From positions 62,001 through 126,000 of the forward strand of contig JAUXTT010000024.1 of assembly GCA_030684395.1 (NCBI GenBank): 64,000 bases of DNA. The letters run 5' to 3'. Shown piece after piece: positions 34,613 to 41,719 of the stretch. The position numbers were made by a program, and so were the translations under genes. The stretch is from Bacteroidota bacterium (GTDB lineage Bacteria > Bacteroidota > Bacteroidia > B-17B0 > Aurantibacillaceae). The notes below the pieces were generated by a model. That model did no database searches. It had not been told where the DNA came from and saw only the letters and a list, made by a program, of their open reading frames with translations. Positions within the stretch are counted from its first letter, which is position 1. Each line of letters begins with the position of its first letter.

Positions 34613-35425
34613 ATGGAATACTTGGGTTATATACTTTTTATTTTTATTGGGTTTACGCTTGGTTTAATTGGAGGTGGTGGTTCTATTTTAGGTGTTCCAG
34701 TATTGGTTTATGTTCTTCATTATAGTGCGGAGGTATCAACAGGATACTCTCTTTTTATAGTAGGAATTACAGCATTTATAGGAGCATTTACTTTCTTAAA
34801 AAAAGGCGATGTGAGTATAGAAGCAATGATTCAATTCGCTATTCCATCACTTATTACTGTATATTCCGTAAGGAAATTTCTGATACCAAAATTGCCCGAT
34901 ATTTTTTTTACAATAGGTGATTTTGATGTAACAAGGCATATTGTGATTATGGTAGTATTTGCTACTTTAATGTTGTTCTCAGCCATTAGTATGATCAGAA
35001 AAGGAAAAAATGTTGTATTAAAAGATCTGATGTGGGACGAATTTTATAAAATGCCCTTTCGTTTTCCGGCTATTGTCATTTTAGGAATTGTAGTTGGTTT
35101 TTTATCCGGATTTGTTGGTGCCGGAGGGGGCTTTTTAATTATACCCGTGTTGGTTCTTTTTGCCCGCGTTCCAATGAAAAAAGCTATCGGAACCTCTTTG
35201 TGTATAATTGCAATTAACTCCTTGATAGGATTTACCGGTAATATTGGAAGTATGGCTATCGACTGGAAATTTTTATCGATCGTTTCTGTTTTAAGTGTAA
35301 TAGGAATTGTACTTGGAACATACACCGGAAGTTTTATCAGTGGTAAAAAACTAAAACCTGCCTTCGGATATTTTACATTGATTATTGGAACATTTATTCT
35401 TGTAAAAGAGTTGTTTATTAAATAA
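34613..35425 (+). CDS. TauE/SafE-family sulfite/sulfur anion exporter
   Basis: A 270-residue integral membrane protein with about eight membrane segments in two repeats, each opening with the family motif: GFTLGLIGGGGSILGVPVLV near the start and GFLSGFVGAGGGFLIIPVLV in the second half. TauE/SafE proteins move sulfite, sulfoacetate, thiosulfate or related anions. The following genes encode a CstB-like persulfide dioxygenase-rhodanese and a single rhodanese, so export of sulfite or thiosulfate formed during sulfide detoxification is the likely role. It is the first gene of that operon, with 29 bp to the next start. Confidence 0.85.
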   Translation: MEYLGYILFIFIGFTLGLIGGGGSILGVPVLVYVLHYSAEVSTGYSLFIVGITAFIGAFTFLKKGDVSIEAMIQFAIPSLITVYSVRKFLIPKLPDIFFTIGDFDVTRHIVIMVVFATLMLFSAISMIRKGKNVVLKDLMWDEFYKMPFRFPAIVILGIVVGFLSGFVGAGGGFLIIPVLVLFARVPMKKAIGTSLCIIAINSLIGFTGNIGSMAIDWKFLSIVSVLSVIGIVLGTYTGSFISGKKLKPAFGYFTLIIGTFILVKELFIK

Positions 35426-35454
35426 TAATTAAACCAGCTTATATTAAACTTAAA

Positions 35455-36897
35455 ATGAAAATTGAGCAAATTTATACCGGTTGTCTGGCACAGGGAGCCT
35501 ACTTTGTAAGTTCTGAAGGAGAAGCTGCTATCATTGACCCACTCAGAGAAGTTTCACCCTACATTACCCGTGCAGAAAAAGAAAAGGTGAAGATAAAATA
35601 CATTTTTGAAACCCATTTTCACGCGGACTTTGTAAGCGGACATGTGGGCCTTGCAAAAAAAACCAATGCCACTATTGTATACGGACCAAAAGCAGAAACT
35701 GTTTTTAAAAGCCACACTGCTAAAGATGGTGAGGAGTTTAAAATCGGAAAACTAACTATAAAAACTTTACATACCCCGGGACATACTCCAGAGTCTACAA
35801 CCTATTTGCTTAAAGATGAAAATGGGAAAGATTACTGTATTTTTTCGGGTGATACACTTTTTATTGGTGATGTTGGCAGGCCTGACCTTGCTGTAAAGTC
35901 AGACCTTAGCCAGGAAGATCTTGCCGGTATGCTGTACGATTCTCTGCATACCAAAATAATGCCTTTGGCTGATGATGTGATTGTTTATCCAGCACACGGT
36001 GCAGGTTCAGCTTGCGGAAAAAACATGAGTAAAGAAACTTTTGATACATTAGGTAATCAAAAGAAAGTAAATTATGCCTTGCAAAATATTTCCAAACCGG
36101 AATTTATCAAAGAACTTACAACAGGCATACTTCCTGCGCCTCAGTATTTTCCTAAAAACGTGATGCTAAATAAAACCGGTTACGATAATGTAGACACAAT
36201 TATTTCAACGGGAACCACAGCTTTAACGCCTGAACAATTTGAACAACTTGCCAATACTGAACAGGCGCTTGTATTAGACGTGAGAAAACAAGACGAATTT
36301 GCAAAAGCGCATATTCCCAATTCTGTTTTCATTGGAATCAATGGGCAATTTGCTCCCTGGGTTGGAGCTTTGATCATTGACCTTAAACAACCCATTCTTT
36401 TGGTTTGTCCTAAAGGTCAGGAAGAAGAAGCCGTTTTACGTTTATCCCGTGTAGGGTATGATAACTGCTTAGGTTTTTTACAGGGTGGTGTTGAGGCCTG
36501 GGAAAAAGCAGGGAAGCAAACTGATTCAATTAAATCTATAAGTGCTGAAGAATTTGTAAAAATATACAACACTAAAGATATTACGGTATTGGATGTAAGA
36601 AAACCGGGAGAATATCAGGCACAGCATCTGGCAAAAGCAACTCACAAAGCTTTGGATTATATAAATGATTGGACAGAAGAATTAAAAAAGGACAATCAAT
36701 TTTATATTCATTGTGCGGGAGGTTACAGAAGTATGATTGCTGCTTCCATTTTAAAAAGCAGAGGGTACACAAATTTAATTGACGTAGCAGGCGGATTTTC
36801 AGCTATTACCAAAACAGGTATTGAAACATCCGAATATGTTTGCCCATCAACACTAACTAAAACTACTCAAACAAAACGAACACATGGAGATATTTAA
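35455..36897 (+). CDS. CstB-like persulfide dioxygenase (MBL fold) with two rhodanese domains
   Basis: A 480-residue three-domain protein. Residues about 1-235 are a metallo-beta-lactamase fold of persulfide dioxygenase type, with metal ligands in ETHFHADFVSGH, TLHTPGHTPES, FSGDTLFIGDVGRPDL and YPAHGAGSACG. The HADF form (not HADH) is the one I know from CstB. Residues about 255-360 form a rhodanese domain whose catalytic loop is degenerate (VCPKGQEEEAVLRL). Residues about 365-470 form a second rhodanese with an intact loop (HCAGGYRSM). It would oxidise persulfide to sulfite and then make thiosulfate. It overlaps the next gene by 14 bp. Confidence 0.88.
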   Translation: MKIEQIYTGCLAQGAYFVSSEGEAAIIDPLREVSPYITRAEKEKVKIKYIFETHFHADFVSGHVGLAKKTNATIVYGPKAETVFKSHTAKDGEEFKIGKLTIKTLHTPGHTPESTTYLLKDENGKDYCIFSGDTLFIGDVGRPDLAVKSDLSQEDLAGMLYDSLHTKIMPLADDVIVYPAHGAGSACGKNMSKETFDTLGNQKKVNYALQNISKPEFIKELTTGILPAPQYFPKNVMLNKTGYDNVDTIISTGTTALTPEQFEQLANTEQALVLDVRKQDEFAKAHIPNSVFIGINGQFAPWVGALIIDLKQPILLVCPKGQEEEAVLRLSRVGYDNCLGFLQGGVEAWEKAGKQTDSIKSISAEEFVKIYNTKDITVLDVRKPGEYQAQHLAKATHKALDYINDWTEELKKDNQFYIHCAGGYRSMIAASILKSRGYTNLIDVAGGFSAITKTGIETSEYVCPSTLTKTTQTKRTHGDI

Positions 36898-37189
36898 AAA
36901 ATTATTTAATCAGGAAAAAGTAACTATAAAATCTATTCTTCAGGAAGGAGCAACTGTGGTGGATGTTAGAAGTAAAAAAGAATTTGAAACAGGAAATGTA
37001 CCTGACTCAATTAATATTTCATTGTCAGATTTGAAAGATAATATTGAATTTTTAAGAACAAAACAACCACTGGTTTTATGCTGTGCTTCGGGAATGCGCA
37101 GTTCAATGGCCGTGAAAGAATTAAAAGAAAATGGGTTAGAGCAACTCATAAACGGTGGAAGCTGGCAGGAAGTAAATGAACAAATGTAA
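36884..37189 (+). CDS. Single-domain rhodanese
   Basis: A 101-residue cytoplasmic sulfurtransferase with a single rhodanese domain: VVDVRSKKEFETGNVPDSIN at the front and the active loop LCCASGMRSSMAV, with the catalytic Cys in CASGMRS. It probably carries persulfide sulfur to or from the CstB-like protein, or from thiosulfate to acceptors such as thioredoxin. Its start lies inside the end of the CstB-like gene (14-bp overlap), indicating translational coupling. Confidence 0.85.
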   Translation: MEIFKKLFNQEKVTIKSILQEGATVVDVRSKKEFETGNVPDSINISLSDLKDNIEFLRTKQPLVLCCASGMRSSMAVKELKENGLEQLINGGSWQEVNEQM

Positions 37190-37210
37190 ATTGGCCCTGT
37201 TAATTAGTTG

Positions 37211-37600
37211 GTGAAAAACACAAAACTTTATAGTGTACTTTTTAATAAATGTCCCCGCTGTCATAAAGGGGACTTTTTTATTTCAAAAAATCCCTTCGAT
37301 CTTGAAAATTTTACCAAAATACATGATCAGTGCAGTCACTGCGGTGAGCGTTTCATGAAAGAGATAGGTTTTTATTACGGCTCCATGTATGTTTCTTATG
37401 GTTTAACTATTGCACTTGGAGTTGCACTCTTTCTGATAAACTATTTTATTTCAGGGTTTAGTGAGATCACTTTCCTAATCAGTTTTTCGGTACTGGCTTT
37501 GTTGTTGTGGACGTGGATATTCCGGAAAGCACGTTTGATTTGGATTAATCTTTTTGTGAAATTTGATAAAGATTCGGCAAAGGAAAAAACTAAAATTTAA
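37211..37600 (+). CDS. DUF983 membrane protein
   Basis: A protein of about 129 residues with a zinc-ribbon-like pair of CxxC motifs (NKCPRCHKGDFF and DQCSHCGERFMKEIGF), and then two membrane segments (YGLTIALGVALFLINYFI and FLISFSVLALLLWTWIF). This is the DUF983 layout, of unknown function. The start is either GTG 37211 or TTG 37208; I prefer the GTG. It follows the rhodanese gene by 21 bp, so it is in the same transcript, though a sulfur role is not established. Its last 11 bases overlap the end of the convergent gene at 37590. Confidence 0.8.
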   Translation: MKNTKLYSVLFNKCPRCHKGDFFISKNPFDLENFTKIHDQCSHCGERFMKEIGFYYGSMYVSYGLTIALGVALFLINYFISGFSEITFLISFSVLALLLWTWIFRKARLIWINLFVKFDKDSAKEKTKI

Positions 37601-39098
37601 TAGGTATATTAAAATAGTTAGCCAAACTGCCAATCAATTTTCCAACATGCAATAAATTATTTTTCTCAACAGTAGCTGCGTAAGTGTTACCTAATTTTTC
37701 CGCATACTGCTTTCTTTCAGTAACTATCCATTGCGAAGCGTAATAATATGCCGCAATGGTAAGGTCATTTTCTTCATTTACTGAATTCCCGGTTGTTGCT
37801 TTTTTATAACGTTTGTAGCACTCTGCAACTTTCTCATATTGCTTTAAACTAAAATACCCTATAATTAAACCGGCGAACATACCATCCAAAAATTTCTGAA
37901 ACGGAATCTGCTGATAAGTAATTAATGTTTCTTCTAATATAGAAGTAGCACGTTCAATTTCTTGTTTGGTCCCCAACAACAGCAAACCGCTATACAAACT
38001 TCTACAATTAATAAGTTTGATTATATATCCCTCATTCCAAATTGGCTTGTCCAGTTCATTCTCCAAACGCTGCTTCAGGTAATTGATATTTCTTTTGATC
38101 TCTTCCGGTAAATCGCGGAAATGATTTTCACGGAACGTTTCGCCATAATGACTGATAAAGTGGCTTGCCTGAATAGAGATGGCAAACAGTTCAGGTATGT
38201 TGACATAACTCTGCCAGAATTTAAGATAAGAGCTCTCCTCAATCAAACGTAGCGACTCCTTCATCATACCCTGAGAATCCATACGATGCACCATGTACTG
38301 AAGTTTTAATCCAAGTACCTTGAACAGGACATCATCCAGAAAAGAGAAAACCACAAAACTGTTATTACTAAGGTCGCGCTCAATTTTTTCCAACTCAACC
38401 AAAGTATTATCGTCGTAAAATTCGGGATTATTTAAAAAATGTAACTCGTAATATTTACCAAAGCGCGCTAAAATACTAATGGAAAAACATGGGTGGTTGA
38501 TGTAATTATCAAACAAACTTCCAAGGCCCTTTTTCTTTTGTTCAGCAACTAAGTTTTCTTTACGCTTGAAATGAAGATTTTCGCGAAGCAACAAATAAAC
38601 TTCATTCAAACATTTTTCATTATCAATTAACTCTGCGATCAGTTTATGATGCTTATCCTGATCTTTTGATTCGGTAATAAAACCCTGCTGCGATAAAAAC
38701 TTAATAGCATTTATGTGGGTGGTAAAATCCTCGATCTTCCCTGCAATATCGCATAAAAACTCGGCAAGTAAATTTGCCCTTTGACTATCTCCCTTATTGA
38801 TTCTTTCTTCTATTGCAAGCAAATTATGCTTTAGGTAGGAAGGATAATTCCTGCTTAAAAAAGAACTTAATTTAAAAGTATGATGTGTGAGCTGAAGAAA
38901 TTTTTTCTTTGTTTTTTCATCGTGGGTGCCATAAATACGATTACACAGTTTATCTGTATCAGGTTGTTCCCAGCCAAAATTCCTAATTTCATTAATTAAT
39001 TTGTAAGACAATTCAGCTTTTACTGCCCGCAAATGAGAGCTGAATTCCTGAAAGTGGAAATCATTGAGCAGTAAAATATGTTTTTGAATACTTAGCAT
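37590..39098 (-). CDS. Conserved-looking all-helical cytoplasmic protein of unknown function
   Basis: A 502-residue protein with no signal peptide or membrane segment. It is helical throughout and in parts resembles TPR/alpha-solenoid pairs (KEIERATSILEETLITYQQI, YFSLKQYEKVAECYKRYKKA). No catalytic motif is seen. The style (long, Lys/Glu/Leu-rich, with FSxxLRAVKAELSYKLINEI near the start) matches proteins of unknown role found in Bacteroidota, but I cannot name a family. It converges with the DUF983 gene and overlaps its stop by 11 bp, an unusually tight tail-to-tail join. Confidence 0.65.
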   Translation of the reverse strand: MLSIQKHILLLNDFHFQEFSSHLRAVKAELSYKLINEIRNFGWEQPDTDKLCNRIYGTHDEKTKKKFLQLTHHTFKLSSFLSRNYPSYLKHNLLAIEERINKGDSQRANLLAEFLCDIAGKIEDFTTHINAIKFLSQQGFITESKDQDKHHKLIAELIDNEKCLNEVYLLLRENLHFKRKENLVAEQKKKGLGSLFDNYINHPCFSISILARFGKYYELHFLNNPEFYDDNTLVELEKIERDLSNNSFVVFSFLDDVLFKVLGLKLQYMVHRMDSQGMMKESLRLIEESSYLKFWQSYVNIPELFAISIQASHFISHYGETFRENHFRDLPEEIKRNINYLKQRLENELDKPIWNEGYIIKLINCRSLYSGLLLLGTKQEIERATSILEETLITYQQIPFQKFLDGMFAGLIIGYFSLKQYEKVAECYKRYKKATTGNSVNEENDLTIAAYYYASQWIVTERKQYAEKLGNTYAATVEKNNLLHVGKLIGSLANYFNIPIKF

Positions 39099-39220
39099 AA
39101 AATTTACCCGTTAAATATAGGCAAAGCCTGAAGAAATTCAAACGAAAATAAAAAAAAGATATTTACGCCCGCATTTCGGCGAAATAGTTGCCGCAAATTC
39201 ACACACCTATCCGTTCAGGC

Positions 39221-39344
39221 GGGGATTAGCACGAATTTTTATAAACCACCTTGAGAATATAGTTGGATTCCAACAAATTTAAATCAGATAAATTGTTTAA
39301 AAAAATAAATCTGCGTAATCCGCAAATCCCGATAGTCATCGGGA
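39221..39344. repeat. Imperfect palindromic intergenic repeat plus REP-like palindrome
   Basis: The left arm from GGGGATTAGCACGAATTTTT (39221) corresponds to the complement of the right arm ending AAATCTGCGTAATCCGC (39323), with AT-rich inner parts. Next to it TCCCGATAGTCATCGGGA (39327-39344) is a near copy of the palindrome at 19920. The repeat fills most of the 268-bp gap 39099-39366, which has no gene. Confidence 0.6.
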
Positions 39345-39366
39345 CTGCGGCTAAGGTCTTTACAAA

Positions 39367-39810
39367 TCATTTTGCAACAGGCCGGTAAGCATCTACCTTA
39401 CCGCTTTTTAGGTCGGCCAAATTAATTGTGAGTGTATCTACTTGCCGTTTGCCATTATAATTCTGATGAAAAACGGTTGTAAAACTCTTGTTTACTTTAT
39501 ATACAATAGCGGTATGCTGTGGAAAAAACGAACTGTAGGTTTTACCCTGAAACTTTGCATTGGTAAACTGAAGAATATCTGCCGGCTGTAGACTTTTCTT
39601 TTTGCGATCTATTTTTGTTCCAAAATCAAAAGGTGCATTCCATTTCGCTCCGGCTTCCTTCAAAGCCCCAGCAGCCAAATCCCAGCACTCTCCCCTGTCT
39701 ACTTGCTTATCCATATTTTGAAGAGAATAAGCTATGATCTTATCTGCAACCGTTTCTGTTTGCCGGGATGAGAAACAGAATAGGAATAACGAAATAAACA
39801 AGATTTTCAT
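39367..39810 (-). CDS. Exported cysteine-protease-fold protein (BBC1/AIM3 or CHAP-like)
   Basis: A 147-residue protein with a signal peptide (ILFISLFLFCFSS). The mature part has a papain-like arrangement: a nucleophile-type Cys in RGECWDLAAGALKEAG (Cys42), LQPADILQF in the middle, and a His in FPQHTAIVYKV (His99), followed by a polar residue in VFHQNYNG. This pattern resembles CHAP/NlpC-type hydrolases and the cysteine-proteinase-fold domain of yeast BBC1/AIM3. Catalysis is plausible but unproven, and the substrate is unknown. It stands alone between a repeat region and the sugar isomerase gene, 41 bp away on the same strand. Confidence 0.6.
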   Translation of the reverse strand: MKILFISLFLFCFSSRQTETVADKIIAYSLQNMDKQVDRGECWDLAAGALKEAGAKWNAPFDFGTKIDRKKKSLQPADILQFTNAKFQGKTYSSFFPQHTAIVYKVNKSFTTVFHQNYNGKRQVDTLTINLADLKSGKVDAYRPVAK

Positions 39811-39851
39811 TTAATTATTGATTTTTTAATTTTTTACCTAATGTATCAATG

Positions 39852-40703
39852 CTACTTCGCGGTATTTTTTAAAAGTTCTATCTGTCGTTCAATTTCAGTC
39901 TCATTAATTTTCTTAACCTCAACAACATGCAAACATTTTTTGAAGTTATCCATCAAGGGTAAAAACCAATAGTCGGTTGTAATGCTCATATTATTATCAA
40001 ATTCGCCTTCATTATCACTGTGATGCACACATTTTACATAAGGGGCTAGTTCTTCAAATAATTTTTTCTGATCAAACCCTAAAGTAAGCGCAGAAACCTT
40101 AACATGAGCCGTGTCTAACAACAAGCCTGCACGCTGATCGTTTATATCTTTAATAAATTTTTGCATCTCCCATGACTCCACACACAACAGTGGGTTGGTG
40201 CCATCTTCATACAAATTCATTTTTGCCAATACATTATTCTCAACCAAAAAACTTAAGCCTGTTTCTTTTGTACGTTTTAAAACTTCCCAAACCGAATCAA
40301 TAAAAATTGGCCAATGCGATGCACGATCAAGATTTTTTGCTTTCGTTAATTGCTGCCCCAATTCATCGGGCTTTGGATCTATACAAAATCCTGCATGCGC
40401 TGAAAAAAATGGAGCGTCTGCCCTTTCGGAAAGTTGCATTCCTTTTATACAATGTTCAATAGATTTTTTTCGGATATCTTTATCGGCACTTGCAAGGTTA
40501 AGCACAAAAGGAAATTCAGGTGCCGGAAAATAGTTATGTGCGTATTTTTTTTTGAATGGTGAGCGTAAGAAAATTTCTTCCATATCCGGGCGATAAGGCA
40601 TCCCAGAACTAAACTCCGGAACAAATTCATTTTTTTCGCAGGAAGAAACAAATTCTTCAACAGGTTTTCCGAGGTAGGCTATTGAACTTACTGCGATTTC
40701 CAT
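39852..40703 (-). CDS. Xylose-isomerase-like TIM-barrel protein (sugar phosphate isomerase/epimerase family)
   Basis: A 283-residue protein of the AP-endonuclease-2/sugar isomerase superfamily. Metal-site type motifs are FFSAHAGFCIDP, LSFLVENNVLA (Glu), LLLDTAHVKVSAL (Asp and His), CVHHSDNEGEFD and HVVEVKKI at the end. These enzymes isomerise or epimerise sugars and their phosphates, or act on related small molecules. It is 2 bp downstream of neuB and is part of the YfhO-neuB operon, so a role in nonulosonic acid or surface-sugar metabolism is likely. The precise substrate cannot be read. Confidence 0.75.
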   Translation of the reverse strand: MEIAVSSIAYLGKPVEEFVSSCEKNEFVPEFSSGMPYRPDMEEIFLRSPFKKKYAHNYFPAPEFPFVLNLASADKDIRKKSIEHCIKGMQLSERADAPFFSAHAGFCIDPKPDELGQQLTKAKNLDRASHWPIFIDSVWEVLKRTKETGLSFLVENNVLAKMNLYEDGTNPLLCVESWEMQKFIKDINDQRAGLLLDTAHVKVSALTLGFDQKKLFEELAPYVKCVHHSDNEGEFDNNMSITTDYWFLPLMDNFKKCLHVVEVKKINETEIERQIELLKNTAK

Positions 40704-40705
40704 AA

Positions 40706-41719
40706 TTAAAACAGTATTGATTCGAAAGTAAATGCATCATCCTGCAACATATCTTTCGAGGTTTTTTTACCTACTAAAGTATCGAGGTAGTTTGGTGATA
40801 ATCCGTTTGCAGGACGTTTAAATCCAAAATGCTCTTCTGTTAAAACAGTACCGGCTTTTATATCATTTTTAGCAACCAGGCTTCTGCGCATTCCGTATGT
40901 ATTATTGATCTCCGATTGACTAGGAACTTTAACTCCTGTTCCCAAACATTTTTCTACGTTTCTTACACCATCTATCAATTCCTTAAATTCATTTGGTTCT
41001 AATGAACATTTATGATCAGGCCCCGGTAATGTTTTATCCAACGTAAAATGTTTTTCAATTACCTCAGCTCCTAATGCAACGGCAGCGTAACAAGCATAAT
41101 TGTTCGGAACGTGATCGGAATATCCAACAGACACACCCAACACATCGCGCATGGTGGTCATCGCTTTTATATTCGTGTCTTCTATTTTACTAGGATAATC
41201 CGTATTGCACTGAAGCACTATAATATTATTATTTCCTGCTTTTCTTATTGTATCAACAGCCTGATATACTTCAGCTATGTTTGCCATTCCGGTAGAAATG
41301 ATCATTTGCTTTCCAAACTTTGCAACGTAACGCAAAAAAGGGGCTTCAACCAATTGCCCGGAAGCTATCTTAAATGCTTCTACACCCAACTCATTTAAAA
41401 GCTTTGCATCATCATTATTGTAAGGAGTAGATAAAAACTGAATTCCCTTTTTTTCGCAATACTCTTTTATCTTTTTAAAATCATCTTTCTGCAATTCAAG
41501 TTTTTTGAGCATATCAAACTGGCTTTCTGTTTTATCAGTAACCAATAGTTGATAATTTGCCTTAGGAGAAGTTTTGGTAACGATGTTCTCCGTTTTAAAG
41601 GTCTGAAACTTCACACAATCCGCACCAATTTCAACAGCCTTATCAACCAATTGAAAAGCCATATTCAAATCACCGTTATGATTTACTCCTGCTTCTGCTA
41701 TTATAAAAACTTTGCTCAT
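40706..41719 (-). CDS. neuB: N-acetylneuraminate synthase family protein (NeuB)
   Basis: A 337-residue protein with the NeuB TIM-barrel domain (residues about 1-245) and a C-terminal SAF/antifreeze-like domain (about 280-337: RRSLVAKNDIKAGTVLTEEH, FGFKRPANGLSP). Seen motifs: IIAEAGVNHNGDLNMAFQLV, CVKFQTFKTENIV, FLSTPYNNDDAKLL, FKIASGQLVEAPF, VGYSDHV, EKHFTLDKTLPGPDH. It condenses phosphoenolpyruvate with an N-acetyl-hexosamine to make sialic, legionaminic or pseudaminic acid; which one is not clear. Its start overlaps the YfhO stop by 1 bp. No CMP-sugar synthetase or epimerase is beside it. Confidence 0.88.
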   Translation of the reverse strand: MSKVFIIAEAGVNHNGDLNMAFQLVDKAVEIGADCVKFQTFKTENIVTKTSPKANYQLLVTDKTESQFDMLKKLELQKDDFKKIKEYCEKKGIQFLSTPYNNDDAKLLNELGVEAFKIASGQLVEAPFLRYVAKFGKQMIISTGMANIAEVYQAVDTIRKAGNNNIIVLQCNTDYPSKIEDTNIKAMTTMRDVLGVSVGYSDHVPNNYACYAAVALGAEVIEKHFTLDKTLPGPDHKCSLEPNEFKELIDGVRNVEKCLGTGVKVPSQSEINNTYGMRRSLVAKNDIKAGTVLTEEHFGFKRPANGLSPNYLDTLVGKKTSKDMLQDDAFTFESILF

